This document shows positions 53,197-63,910 of a stretch of 64,000 nt of DNA, piece after piece. Where the stretch lies: contig VXAZ01001836.1 of the NCBI GenBank assembly GCA_013399875.1, positions 992,001 to 1,056,000 of the forward strand, given 5' to 3'. The stretch's first letter is position 1. Every line of letters begins with the position of its first letter. This DNA is from Gymnorhina tibicen (taxonomy: Eukaryota > Chordata > Aves > Passeriformes > Artamidae). Below the pieces are notes generated by a model. That model was not told the DNA's origin, made no database searches, and worked only from the letters and a program-made list of their open reading frames with translations. The translations under genes and the position numbers were made by a program.

Positions 53197-53603
53197 ACAG
53201 AACCATAGAATTGTTTAGGTTGGAAAAGACAACTTGAAGATTATCAAATCCAACCATTAACACAACACTGCCAAGTCCATCACCAAACCATGTCCCTAAG
53301 TGCCACATCTATACATCTTATAAATGCCTCCTGGTATGGAGATTCAACCACTTCCCTGGACAGCCTGTGCCAGTGCTTGGCCACCCTGCTAGTGAAGTTG
53401 TTTTCCCTAATATCCAATCTAAATTCCTCCTCTGGTGGAACTTGAGACCATTTCCTCTCATTCTGTTGCTTGTTACCTGGGAGAAGAGGCCGACCCCCAA
53501 CTGGCTACAACCTCCTTTCTCCTTTCAGAGAGTGATAAGGTCTCCCCTCAGTCTACCTTTCTTCAGACTAAACAATACCAGCTCCTCGTAGGACTTGCAT
53601 CTT
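53197..53603 (-). mobile_element. CR1 retroposon, about 400 bp of 3' portion
   Basis: An antisense CR1 is recognisable over its length: CAGAACCATAGAATTGTTTA and GGTTGGAAAAGAC at the 3' end, then CCATGTCCCTAAGTGCCACA, GATTCAACCACTTCCCTGG, CAGCCTGTGCCAGTGC, TTCCCTAATATCCAATCTAA, GTGATAAGGTCTCCCCTCAG and CAGCTCCTCGTAGGA. It is 5'-truncated, and the coding part of the element is not present as an open frame. It is the longest CR1 copy in the window and lies about 1.6 kb upstream of the first RASGRP3 coding exon. Confidence 0.96.
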
Positions 53604-55247
53604 TGGCTGAATAGAATATTTTGAAGGTCTTCCAAGCAAAACACTGCTGCATGCTTCAAACAGCCTCAGCACTGCAAGACTCTGAGGCTGGGTCTATAGA
53701 GAAGTGTCCAGTGCAGCATAAGTCTCCAGGTGCTGGGATGCAGTGCACTGTGCTGCTAGAGCACCCCTGACCAGTCAGTGGATATAAGGATATAAGGTGC
53801 AGGTGGGAGCTAGCATAGGCCAGCAATGAGCAGCTTATGTATGACAACTTTGCTTGGGAGGTTGAGAGACTTCACTGATGGAGCTGTAGGCCAGTCTGGG
53901 CACGGTCAGCTCAGTAGTGCGGACCTACCCTGAATGAGCAGGAATTTGTCCTCTTTCTGGGAGCCAGGAGTTGTGTCAGGATGTGTGGGCCCTGCCTTTT
54001 TCTGAAGAAGGAGCATAGCTGCCTGTGCTGTGGGTGTGAGCTGGCTGGCTGAAGTAGCACCAGCAGGGCCAGTAAAGCTGCCACTGCCTGGTGTCCCTTG
54101 GGTGGCTGGACCACAGTGATATTTGTTGGGCTGCAAGCAGACAGAGACACAGCTCAGAGCACTCTGTGCTCACTGTAACCCTGGCCAGTGGGAAGGGGGT
54201 CAGGGTGGCTTAGTAAAAAGGGTGAAGAATGCCAGTCCTATAAGGACTGGGTTTGCTGTGCAAGGTCTGTGATATGGTGGGTTTGAAAAACTTGATATTT
54301 GTGGGTGAATTGAAGCAGGCATATAGTTCATCAGTGCTTTGCATGACCAGCATTAAAAAGTTGATGTTATGGGCAATGAGTTCTGAAAATGAATTTCCCA
54401 AATTCCTGTATTGTTTCACTTCAAGGACTCTTTTAGTTTTACTCTTGGATTTTTTTTCTAGAGAAGTTGCTGGATGTGCTTGTTTGTCACATTTCAAACA
54501 CTTGGTGTGATCAGGAAGTAGTGAGGCTTAGTCACAGATAGGTAATAAAATAAAAAATAATGATTTCTTCTCTTCTTTAAATATAACCTGTGAAATTACT
54601 TCTGAAAACTTGTAACAGAGTATTCTGTGCATCTTCAGGTAAATGGATATTTGAAATTTAAATGCATAGTAGATGTATAATAAAATTTAGAAGTTTCTGT
54701 ATGTCTTCAGCTTTCTGTGACTGCCCAGCTACCGTGGGATGATTTATTTTGCTTTAAAAAGCTGATCTTAAGGTCCTTTGAAAAATTGCCTCCTAGTTTA
54801 ATGTTTGCTATGAACTTCATTAAACACTTTATGTGGTCTGTGCCAATTAAGACCATTAGCATTATCATGAACCAGTAACCTCAGGGGGAAAAAATGGTTA
54901 TGCTTAAAAACATAAAAGCAGGGTTATTAACAAAAAAATGACTTATCAAGTGTAAATAGAATGACTTGAACAAAATGTGCGTCATTGCACATGTGGGCCC
55001 TCATTTACCATCTGGTTTCTGTTTTGTGACCCTGGCTATGGATTTATTTTGTGCTAGCGGACAAACAACTGGACAATGCTTAGAAACGCAAGCTGGAATA
55101 CAGGGAAAGCTTATGGCAATCTTTCATATGCTCAGTGTCATGTGGGGAAAAAGCAGTTTATAGAAAAGATGAGTTGAACTGTAAGCATTGCATCCTGACA
55201 GTTCTTCCATATGGTCATATAATTATGATTTCTTTTACTTTCTTCAG
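53604..55247 (+). other. Upstream of the first RASGRP3 coding exon
   Basis: This stretch ends in a strong polypyrimidine tract and acceptor (tttcttttactttcttcag) at 55247. It is therefore probably a RASGRP3 5' intron rather than a promoter. No exon is recognised in it. Confidence 0.55.
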
Positions 55248-55271
55248 ATTTTCACTGAAGTCCAGCTAAGA

Positions 55272-55289
55272 ATGCAATCAACAAAATAA
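55272..55289 (+). promoter_or_regulatory. RASGRP3 upstream ORF 1 (5 codons)
   Basis: The ORF is ATG CAA TCA ACA AAA TAA. It is in the same frame as the main ORF but stops 82 bases before the main ATG. A regulatory effect on translation is possible only if the exon border is as inferred. Confidence 0.45.
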
Positions 55290-55336
55290 AGTGAAAAAGC
55301 TGGGCATTTGAAGAAGCATCCTTCTCCTTGGTGAAA

Positions 55337-55354
55337 ATGTCTCTTAATTTTTGA
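55337..55354 (+). promoter_or_regulatory. RASGRP3 upstream ORF 2 (5 codons)
   Basis: The ORF is ATG TCT CTT AAT TTT TGA, ending 16 bases before the main start. Its context is AAA ATG T, weaker than the main start's ACA ATG G. Leaky scanning or short-range reinitiation would be needed to reach the main ATG. Confidence 0.45.
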
Positions 55355-55370
55355 CAACGATTAAAAGACA

Positions 55371-55440
55371 ATGGGGTCAAACACTCTTGGAAAGGCTGCA
55401 ACATTAGATGAGCTTTTGAACGTTTGTATTGAAATGTTTG
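55371..55440 (+). CDS. RASGRP3: RASGRP3 coding exon 1
   Basis: It encodes [16 protein letters not shown] and then NVCIEMF, ending ATG TTT G before the donor GTATGC. This is the start of the REM domain. The start choice rests on the A at -3 and G at +4, the in-frame stop three codons upstream (55362-55364), and agreement with the mammalian N-terminus [16 protein letters not shown]. Confidence 0.94.
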
Positions 55441-58400
55441 GTATGCTCTTTCAATATTTTATTTTGTTGTTATTGAAATTAATCTTTTAATATAAGTCCT
55501 GCTGTTTTCTGGTTTAGCCAGTCTTTCTCTTGGCTAAGAACATTTCTATTCTGTAAAATTTTCCGTGTTTCAATTTGGCCCAGAATCATGCAAGCCAGAA
55601 TTTTAATCACATGCATACTGTATTAAATTTTCTTAATACAGATAATGCCCAATTGTGGGTATAGCGGTTTTTAAAATGCTGGCCTTTACCAAGAGAAATG
55701 TTTAGATGAATTATTCAAGGAGTTATTTCTGGCATTGATCTTTGTCTTGAATGGTTACACAGCTGTGATTTTGACCAGTCATTTTTTTAAAGGTTTTCCA
55801 AATCATCATCCAATAATTGGCAAGTATATGACCTAAGGCTCATGTAATCTTTTTACTCTTATTAAAATGTGATGTACCGGGTCTGAGAGAAAGAAGTGAT
55901 GAAAAAGACCTTGATCCATAACACCATTAATCATGACATATACCACACTGCAGTCAAATGAGTTCATGGATGGGCTTAAATGTTTTCAAATGGGGCTTTG
56001 ATTCACAAAGCTACATTTAGATTCTCTGGAGATGCAGGACAGCTTTTGATTGGAGTGAAGTACTAATTATTTTCCATGTGGAGAGAAACAAGCATCTAAA
56101 GGTGAGAGAGACTGAACAATTGATGGATGGACAGACCTTGCTACCAGCAGCAGTGAATCCCATACATCCATTTCTATAGACCACCATCAAACATGTTGTT
56201 CTAGAACTTAATTAAAGTATTAGCAGAGCCCATACACTTGTTGTCTGTTGGAAATAGTGTCTCCTCTTGTACACATACTCTCTTGCCAAGCGTAGTCCAC
56301 GTGTGGCTCCTGTTTCATACATCCTATCATCTACTGTCTTCTAAAAAAGTGACAGACAGAATAATCTGACATTGCAGACGCTGGGGAAGACTGATGGTCA
56401 TCCAACCTGCCAGGAAATAACTCTTTGTGTAGTATCAGTGGCTACACTGCAAAGACACAAGGGTCTCTGTTAGGCAGCTGGAAATGAGACCTTGGGCACA
56501 GATGAGAGATGCTCCTTTAACATTGAATTCCCTGAAGCAGATGCATTTTTGAATAATTTAACTGCTAACTTAAAGCTATAAAGCTGCAATAAAATAAATA
56601 TTGGAAGTAGTTGTACATAGATCATCTTCCCACCCTCTTGATGGACTAATTTTGGATTTGTCCCTTAGATTACTGGCACTGTCTTTATCTAAAGTTCAGC
56701 ACAGTGATGTTCATGCCCTATTTTTCCAGCTGTGGCCTGTTATCTGCACTGGTTTGGGTTTTTCCTCTGTTTAAATAATTGCCATTGCATTCTAGTAGCA
56801 GTTACTGTTCAAGGGGCATTTTTGTGCTCTGGTGTTCTTTCCTACCTCTTTGGTAGATAATGAGCCAACTTTTGATCCTTCTGTCAGACTCTGCTTGAAG
56901 AATAAAAGCTCCCCTCTGCTATGACAGGGTTAACTCATTGTTTCTCTTCTGCAGATGACAAAGGAAACCAGTGCTCCAGCCATTTGCCAAGAACCTTTCT
57001 TTTAATGCACCGGTGGTATCTGCCTTCAACAGAGCTGGCTGGCAAGCTTCTGTCCACATATCCTTTCACAAAGTGATGCAAATTGGCATTACAGTGTCAA
57101 AAGCAGATTGTTTTTCTGACTGCTTGTAAAAATGTGCCGATTAATTAGTGGCAAGCAAGGTTTAGAGGTGATTTTTTCTTCAACCTAAAAGCTGGAAGTT
57201 TGTGAGCTTCTTTATTCTCACATGAAGACTTTGTGGGCTTTTTCGATGTGCACAAGAATACCGACTTTGCATCAACCTTGAATAAGGGCAAATATGAGGC
57301 CAAGATAAATTTTCAAGTGTATCACAGCAGGTCAGGCTTTGAGTACTATGAATTTTCAGTGATACCTAAATGCCTATGTGTCATTTATACCTCTTAATTC
57401 AGTAACCATAAGTATTACCATATTTGGTTAGCCAGACCTGGCAAGAGACCTTTCAGCAGAATATTCAGAATTGTAGAATAGAGGCATTTTTGATAGGGGA
57501 AAAAAAAGTGGCAAACAGGCAATAGTGTCTGTCCCCTATGATGTTGTGAAAGTGAATGAAATAGCAGAAGAATAATGTGGTTATCTCTAGGAGAAAAGTT
57601 TGATACTTTTTAAAATTCAGCTGGTCTAGTATCCATCTCCAGTGAATAAAAACAACATTTCTGAATCAAGGCACACAAAGCTTTCCTTAGCTGACATACT
57701 TACAGAGATGCCGATGGGGAGAACTGCAATGAATTCAGATTGAAAATCTGCTACTTCATGAGGTAAATGCACTTCTGGTCCTCTAGCATTTTGGTTTTAT
57801 GGTTCTGTATATACTATCAATGTAATTTTGTTTGGTTGGTTTTTTTCACTTGGTATCCACTCTACAGTGAAGAGTGAACTTCTGTGTGTTGAAAACAATG
57901 AAGTTGAGCCATCCAGCTTTTAAGATACTTAACTGCATCGAGCTAAAAAGTTGACTGAAAACCTGTGTTATGATTTATCTGGCTCATGAGTGTTATGATT
58001 TATCAGCCTCTCAGAGGGAGACTACTTGAGTGCCACACAGAGGAGAGACACATTTTGCTTCCAGTTGTAACTTAATGGGGGAGAGGAAAATTGTTTCTGG
58101 GCTGTAGACTTCAGTTTGTTCAACCCGTACATAATTTATGATGACAGGAGTGTGTTAGTGATGCTGAAGTTGTTACAGGTTGGGTGTGTTCCAAACCTTG
58201 GACCGACTGCTCTGACCTTGTTTCCATGGGAAAACTTTCCTGTGTTGGGCTGTTCTTATGTAGGAACATTTCCCTGTAAAAGAGAAAGCATGATTTTTTA
58301 AGTAATCATGATATAACCTGTTTCACTCAAATAAATGTTTTTTCCTCCTTCCTCTGGATGAAGTTATATCACTGAAGAAAGGTGAGAGGGGTTACTGAAG

Positions 58401-61400
58401 GCAGGACTGATAAAGCCTTTTCCACTCCCCCTTACAGAGAGGAGGAGGCTTATACGGTTTACATGTAAGCTTCTGTGGCTTACATCTCCTTTACACAGTT
58501 ACCATGGTAGAACTGCCACTCAAATTCACATTTGCATTTTCATTGAAAAGTCTTTTCTGAGCAAAGTTGTCTCACTTGGACAGGGACCAAGTGCAAGTGT
58601 TATTTGTGTGTCCTGGCAGCCTGAGTCAGGACATGTGTGTGCCTTCTGTGAGTGTCACCTGAGACATCACTTTAATTTTGCATTTCAATAGAATACAGCT
58701 TTGTTGTGCTGTTGTGAGTTAAGCAAAGAAAATTAGAAGATAAAAGTGGGTTTTGCCACTTCAGTGTCACAAACAGTTACAAAAGTAACGGGCTGAGGTA
58801 GTTCACTCTCTCTGTCTAAAGAACAGTGGATCTGAAAAAAGTCCTATTAAAAAAATACATGTAAAATATATGCAGCCACTGAATTTTATACCTGAGTCTC
58901 TGGGCATCTCTTAACTGCTGTCTGTGGATTTCAGATACTGGATTTTGGAATTTCCTGCAGAGTTTAACTTGGATCTTGGGCTGATTCGTTTGACTGAAGA
59001 GTTTCAAGAAGTAGCCAGCCAGCTCGGATATGAGGATCACATCCATCTTATTGATATCTCCAGCATGTAAGGATGTCATGACCTGCAACATCTTTGTGTC
59101 TGGAACAGCAGAATTCTAGTTCTGTACAAAGTATAAAAATATTAAGGGCCATCTTGATCTTGAGAGAGCAAAAAAAGCACTTGCAAAATTGTCTTTAAAT
59201 TTGGAGCTACTAAAAATTTGAAGCTATAGTTACACAGTAAAGAGAAGATTCCTATCTGTAAGTTTTTCATATAAACAGGAAATAAATTATTTTTCTGGCA
59301 AAGCAAGTGCCAATTAAGTGATTAGTATTACTTTTTTTCTGTAAGTTTTCACACAGAATAACAAGCAATGTAGTGACTGGCATGATGTGTAAATCTTAGA
59401 TCTTCTCAGAGAAGCTTTCTTGTCCTCTCATCAGTAACCTCTTAGTTTTTTGTATTATTTTCTATTATTTAACTGGAGAATTTTTAGCATTCACATTTGC
59501 AGTTGCATTGCATCAAAATTATTACAGCTACTACCTCCTTGACAAGGTGAAATGAAAGTTACCTTTTAAACATCACCAGACACGCTTTTGCATCTCATTT
59601 GATATTGTAGATTTTCTTTTAAAATATGGCATATGCACAGTATTTGGCTGTTTCTGTTGTTCCATTGCTTCAGGGACCTGTGGACTTACAGAGGAAAAAT
59701 TAATCCTTGGTATTATTCGAGTATGGTTTTATTCTGTATCAGAATTTGTTGTGACGTCTTCTTGTATTTCCAAAGCATCTTTAATTATGGCTTCCTGTAT
59801 CATGGGGAAGAATACTTTGTCCTTTTGTTGTGACAGAAAACTGCTATTATTTATCACTTGTAGTAGTGCATCCAAAACTCCTCTCTTCTGTTATGCTCTT
59901 GAACATGTCTTATTGTAAGTGTTTGTTATGTGCTGGATGTCAGAGACCAGAAGGCTCATGGTCCTTCTATGGTCAATTTTACATGTTCCAACTGTGGGCT
60001 GCACTGACATAGACCCAAACAGAATTGAGACTTATACCTATTCTGTTGCAGTCCTTCCTATGACTGGATGAGAAGAGTTACACAGAGGAAGAAGATTTCC
60101 AAGAAAGGAAAAGCCTGCCTGCTGTTTGACCATCTGGAGCCCATTGAGCTAGCTGAACATCTCACTTTTTTGGAGCATAAATCTTTTAGGAGAATTTCTG
60201 TAAGAAGCCCACAACTTTGTCACTTGCAGTTAGGAGCCTGTCTTTAAAGAGTGTTCACATGGTTTCACATTTATGACTTTTTGTCTCAACATTTCAGTGT
60301 AGTAAATCTTTATACTCTCTCATATGATATACATAGCCATGCACTTCCTTGAGCTTTTTCATGCCTGATGATTTTTGGCACTGAGGGAAATTCAGGCATG
60401 GTTGCTTCTTTTTGCAGAGGATTGTACAAGGACAAGAGGCAAAAGTGGATGAAAACTAAAGTTGAAGCTAAAACAAAACAAATGAGTAAGACAAATGCCA
60501 AGACAAATGCTGATTTCTGCTGGCAAACGTCCGTATGAAAGGGTCAAATGACATTACTGTATCAGGTGGCAAATGGAAGCAGTAAGTTCTCAAGACGAAA
60601 AATGAGACTTGTTTTTCAAGTGTTTAGGAGCATGAGAGAAATCAAACTCCCAAATCAAGAAAAATATATGAGTTTTTTTGTTTGTTTCAAGAGAGGAAGG
60701 AAAAAGAGATCAGTGAGGAGCTGAGACCAGTCTAAATAGAATCACTTTTGATGTCACTTAATAATGTTCAAAGGTTAATTACTCTAGACTTCAAATAATG
60801 GGAAAACACCCTACTGTGATCTGTGCAATGCTAACCTCAAAGAAGGAGAGAAGGACAAGAAAAATTCTAGTAGGCTGGTATTAGACTTAAGATGCATTTG
60901 AATTCCTTTGGGGTTTCCAGAAAGAAAACTCAAACCTGCAATGAATTTTCTTTTTTCTTTTCCTTGCTGTTTCTAGCTTCTCTGTTAATTCTTCAGCTTG
61001 AACTGTGCTATCACAGATGATTCTCTGCAACCAGTGAGAGTTAATTAATCTTGTACTACTTGTTCTCTCAAAGATATGTAATTGTAGGATATAATTAGTC
61101 TGAATTCTGTCTTTGGTTTTACCTGTCTAAAAAAAATGGGGAAGAAAGAAGGGCAGTGTTAACTATAACTAAAAAAATTTAAAGTTATCTGAACACTGAA
61201 ATACTGTTTATCTGCAGCTAGGAGACAAGCATCTGTTGTGTTAGAGTATATGCCCTCGTATGTTTTTCTAGTAGGCTGGTTTTGATCAGCTAAAATCAAG
61301 AAACCCATCTTGTCTGGCATTGCTAGCAGCTCCCTACACAAGCTAAAGTTATGTCATTAGTTACTGAAAACCTCCCTTTAAGGGACAGCAGAAAAATGTT

Positions 61401-63052
61401 TTTCAAACATTTAGGGAAATTTAATTTTGGGATCCTGTAGACCACCATGGCTTGAGGGTGTTAAAACTACACAGAATAAAATGTGTTGAGGAAATTATGG
61501 GAAAGATGGAAGTAGCAATCACATTCATCATGCAGGTTTCTATATTTCCTGACACACAAACAAGCTGTAAGTTGACATTTAAGGAAAAGCCAAACAAAAA
61601 CAACAGCAAAAAGCTTTTAAGGAAGAGCTGTTGTTCAGCAGGGTCTGCTGACCCTGAGTCATGGTCACTTTCTAAACAAGAGGAGCTTTAGAAAGAAAAA
61701 AAAGTACCAAAGCTTCAATTTGATTCTTCAGTTGTCCACTGTTTTACTGAAACCACCTTTTCTCTGTTAGTTCACAGACTACCAAAGCTATGTGATCCAT
61801 GGCTGCTTGGAGAACAATCCTACTTTGGAGAGGTCTATTGCTTTATTTAATGGTATCTCTAAATGGGTCCAACTCATGGTTCTCAGCAAACCGACACCCC
61901 AGCAAAGAGCAGAAGTAATCACAAAGTTTATCAATGTTGCACAGGTGAGTCTTGCAGATGAGTCTTTTTCTCCCAGTACAAAGCAGGAATATAAATGGAG
62001 ATTGCAGTAAACAAATTAGCTGATGCTTTTTGAGTTATTTCATCAGTGAATAGCCTGTTCAGCATCACTGGAGGTTGTTTGTTCAGGTGTGGTGTGCCTG
62101 CATTTTTTAACTAGCAGACATAACTATACAATGATTTTTCTTCGTTGTATTCCAGTTGGCAACTGTCATTATTGTGCGTTTCTTCTGGAGTTAAGATAAT
62201 TAAAAAATGAAATGCTGAACCATTCTGTTACGTGCCCTGCTTTAGTGATTTCTGCTTTAGCCATGATGGGTTGTCTCCTTTAACTTGTTGTGTGTGTGAC
62301 ACTGAATAGCTGCTACTTGTATTTCATTAACTTTTAATTATGCATGATTAATCTCTCCTGCAGAAGCTCCTTCACCTCCAGAACTTCAACACACTGATGG
62401 CAGTTGTGGGAGGTCTAAGCCACAGCTCTATTTCTCGCCTGAAGGAGACTCATTCTCATCTGTCTTCGGAAGTCACAAAGGTATGGTGGACTCCGGAACA
62501 CAGCCATGCTGAGCTGAACAGCACCTCTTTGAGGTCTGATGGGTTCTGCAGTGCAGGTGTCTCACCAGCACAATGCTTGGATCATGGCCGGGCATCCTGA
62601 CAGGCACTTGGTTGCATTCCTCTCAGAGGAGCAGGATGAGTTCACAGAGATCCTCTGGTTGATTGCCTGTGCCAGAGAGGAAATTAACACTGTCGACACC
62701 CTGACAAGAGTTGTGCTCAGATTAAGGAAATGCTATGAATGCTTTCACAGAGACTTGCTTCTCTGGCTATTTGTAGGACTGGAACGAAATGACAGAGCTG
62801 GTCTCTTCCAATGGAAACTACTGCAACTACCGCAAGGCTTTTGCTGACTGTGTTGGCTTCAAAATTCCTATTTTAGGAGTCCATTTGAAAGACTTGATTG
62901 CTGTCCATGTCATTTTTCCTGATTGGATAGATGAGAACAAAGTTAACATAGTGAAAATGCAGCAGCTTTCCATCACCTTGAGTGAACTGGTTTCCCTGCA
63001 AACTGCTTCTCATCATTTAGAGCCTAATTTGGATTTAATTAACCTGCTAACC
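55371..63052 (+). CDS. RASGRP3: RASGRP3, N-terminal half (gene-level entry, eight spliced exons, 3' end outside window)
   Basis: Ras guanyl-releasing protein 3 is a guanine-nucleotide exchange factor that loads GTP onto Ras and Rap1 downstream of diacylglycerol, notably in B cells and endothelium. Eight exons join with consistent phases into 364 codons: 55371-55440, 56955-57072, 57706-57762, 58935-59066, 60052-60199, 61771-61944, 62364-62480 and 62777-63052. Residues 1 to about 125 form the REM (RasGEF N-terminal) domain; about 150-364 cover most of the CDC25 catalytic domain. The text is near-identical to mammalian RASGRP3 as I recall it, for example [34 protein letters not shown] and [16 protein letters not shown]. 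The start has a good context (ACAATGG) after in-frame stops. The EF-hands and the C1 domain that binds diacylglycerol are encoded beyond the window. No frameshift or internal stop is seen. Confidence 0.96.
55441..56954 (+). other. RASGRP3: RASGRP3 intron 1 (of the coding part)
   Basis: The intron starts GTATGC and ends ttctcttctgcag. It is 1.5 kb with nothing else recognised. Confidence 0.93.
56955..57072 (+). CDS. RASGRP3: RASGRP3 coding exon 2
   Basis: The exon encodes part of the REM domain, with [18 protein letters not shown] as the diagnostic stretch. The 3' border is less certain than the others. The only donor in frame with exon 3 is AAA|GTGATG at 57073, which adds Pro-Phe-Thr before the Lys-Asp-Ala-Asp-Gly-Glu junction, compared with the mammalian protein as I remember it. 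There is no GT at the position that would give the mammalian length. Confidence 0.85.
57073..57705 (+). other. RASGRP3: RASGRP3 intron 2
   Basis: This 633-bp intron has a moderate donor (GTGATG) and ends ctgacatacttacag. No other feature is seen. Confidence 0.8.
57706..57762 (+). CDS. RASGRP3: RASGRP3 coding exon 3 (57 nt micro-exon)
   Basis: A short exon encodes [18 protein letters not shown] within the REM domain. It is flanked by tacttacag and a strong donor AG|GTAAAT. Its size is below the length at which open frames stand out, and it was placed by phase and by matching the mammalian [15 protein letters not shown] stretch across the next junction. Confidence 0.93.
57763..58934 (+). other. 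RASGRP3: RASGRP3 intron 3
   Basis: This 1.2-kb intron starts GTAAAT and ends gtggatttcag. A TTATGATTTATC motif occurs twice near 57968-58002. Confidence 0.93.
58935..59066 (+). CDS. RASGRP3: RASGRP3 coding exon 4
   Basis: The exon encodes the end of the REM domain and the linker to the catalytic domain ([20 protein letters not shown] to LIDISS). The final Ile codon is split AT|T by the next intron. The donor is AT|GTAAGG. Confidence 0.96.
59067..60051 (+). other. RASGRP3: RASGRP3 intron 4
   Basis: The intron starts GTAAGG and ends ctattctgttgcag. It is about 1 kb, with nothing else recognised. Confidence 0.94.
60052..60199 (+). CDS. RASGRP3: RASGRP3 coding exon 5, start of the CDC25 catalytic domain
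   Basis: The exon encodes [20 protein letters not shown] and then [20 protein letters not shown] to FRRIS. The [11 protein letters not shown] stretch is the first conserved block of RasGEF catalytic domains. The donor is TCT|GTAAGA, and the exon ends on a codon boundary. Confidence 0.97.
60200..61770 (+). other. RASGRP3: RASGRP3 intron 5
   Basis: This 1.6-kb intron starts GTAAGA and ends ttttctctgttag. No transposon or exon is recognised. Confidence 0.94.
61771..61944 (+). CDS. RASGRP3: RASGRP3 coding exon 6, CDC25 domain
   Basis: This 58-codon exon with phase-0 borders reads [20 protein letters not shown] to [11 protein letters not shown]. It includes the [12 protein letters not shown] helix typical of the RasGEF fold. 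The donor CAG|GTGAGT is close to consensus. Confidence 0.97.
61945..62363 (+). other. RASGRP3: RASGRP3 intron 6
   Basis: This 419-bp intron ends in atctctcctgcag. Nothing else is seen. Confidence 0.94.
62364..62480 (+). CDS. RASGRP3: RASGRP3 coding exon 7, CDC25 domain
   Basis: A 39-codon exon reads [20 protein letters not shown] and [19 protein letters not shown]. The [11 protein letters not shown]...ISRLK block (about residues 241-260) is one of the most conserved parts of RasGEF catalytic domains. The donor is AAG|GTATGG. Confidence 0.97.
62481..62776 (+). other. RASGRP3: RASGRP3 intron 7
   Basis: This 296-bp intron runs between AAG|GTATGG and ctggctatttgtag. Open frames crossing it are chance. 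Confidence 0.94.
62777..63052 (+). CDS. RASGRP3: RASGRP3 coding exon 8, CDC25 domain
   Basis: A 92-codon exon with phase-0 borders reads [20 protein letters not shown] to [20 protein letters not shown] (about residues 285-294) and the [12 protein letters not shown] stretch (about 301-312) lie near the Ras-binding surface in the family fold. The donor is ACC|GTAAGT. Val298 stands where the human protein has Asp as I recall it. Confidence 0.97.
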
Positions 63053-63431
63053 GTAAGTATGGAGCATGTTTCAATTCACTTCTGTGATTCAAATGTTGAG
63101 TTGGATTCAAATGTCAGTAGGAATACTCATATCTATAAAGTTAAGTGCATATTATCTCAGTTTTGAAAAAGAAAAGGGAAAAAATACAAAACAGAAACAA
63201 GTTCACATGAAGTGTTAAAGTCAGAGAGAGTTTTACTACAGTAGTATGTGATGGCTGGAAGCAGCAACTGGATTGTTATAAGTTACCTATTTTAAGAATG
63301 ACAGATGGAGGGCTGTATTTATGTTAGGAGAAGTAAAAACTCAGTTCTGACTACTTAGAATGGAGGCTTATGTCTCCTGTGGAATGACTGGGTGACATGC
63401 TGGTATGGACACATGAGAGAAATTCCAGCTT

Positions 63432-63437
63432 GAGCAT
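63432..63437. repeat. Left target-site duplication, GAGCAT
   Basis: This exact six-base copy directly precedes the LTR and is repeated at 63905-63910. Confidence 0.9.
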
Positions 63438-63904
63438 TGTTGTGGTGTGTAGTTTCCGCGTTGGTAAGGCAAGCCGCAGCCTTCCCGGAGAGCTCTGCGG
63501 GGTTATCTTGGGGAGAGCGGCTGTTCCGCTTCCCGCAGCCCTTCTGGGCGGCCCGCGCGTCCTGGCTAGCTGTTGGCTCCACAGCACGGTGGCGATAAAG
63601 GAGGTGAGAAGGCGGCTCCCTGCATGGGGACCTCAGAGGAACTTTATTCACATGGGATATTCATGGTAGCATGCTGGTTCCCAAGGGCAGAGAGAGAGCA
63701 GGAACACAAAGCCTGGAGTCCCTTATCTTGGGGAAGAGGCGGGCAAAGAAAGCACATGGGCAAATGGTCTCAGAGCATGGGGGCGGTACAAGGGCGGAGG
63801 TAGGGTAACAGGACCAATGGGAGAAACCTGAGGGAGTGGTTAGGACTAGGGGCAGGGAAAGGAGGGAGCCACGTGGAGAGGACAGGTAGGGATACAGCAC
63901 CACA
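63438..63904 (-). mobile_element. Solo LTR of an endogenous retrovirus (ERVK-like, 467 bp)
   Basis: The ends are TGTTGTGGTG and CACCACA, forming an imperfect inverted repeat bounded by TG...CA, with exact 6-bp duplications (GAGCAT) on both sides. On the minus strand the LTR order is clear: a U3 with an inverted CCAAT box near 63814-63818, a TATA-like AGATAAGGG near 63720-63728, an AATAAA at 63643-63648 about 80 bases on, and a GC- and CpG-rich U5. No retroviral coding sequence adjoins it. A 6-bp duplication and a short R region suggest the ERVK/alpharetrovirus-like group; that class call is inference. It sits antisense in RASGRP3 intron 8. Confidence 0.9.
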
Positions 63905-63910
63905 GAGCAT
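63905..63910. repeat. Right target-site duplication, GAGCAT
   Basis: This six-base copy immediately follows the terminal CA of the solo LTR and matches 63432-63437 exactly. Confidence 0.9.

Larger units (their letters stand above)
55248..55370 (+). other. RASGRP3: RASGRP3 5'UTR part of the first coding exon
   Basis: The left border is inferred from the strong acceptor at 55246-55247. The frame of the main start has in-frame stops at 55287-55289 and 55362-55364, so the coding region cannot extend to the left. Two short upstream ORFs lie here: 55272-55289 and 55337-55354. Confidence 0.65.

Noticed and set aside
63351..63903. Several open frames on both strands near the right end
   Set aside because: They are mostly inside the CpG-rich solo LTR, where high GC lowers stop-codon frequency.
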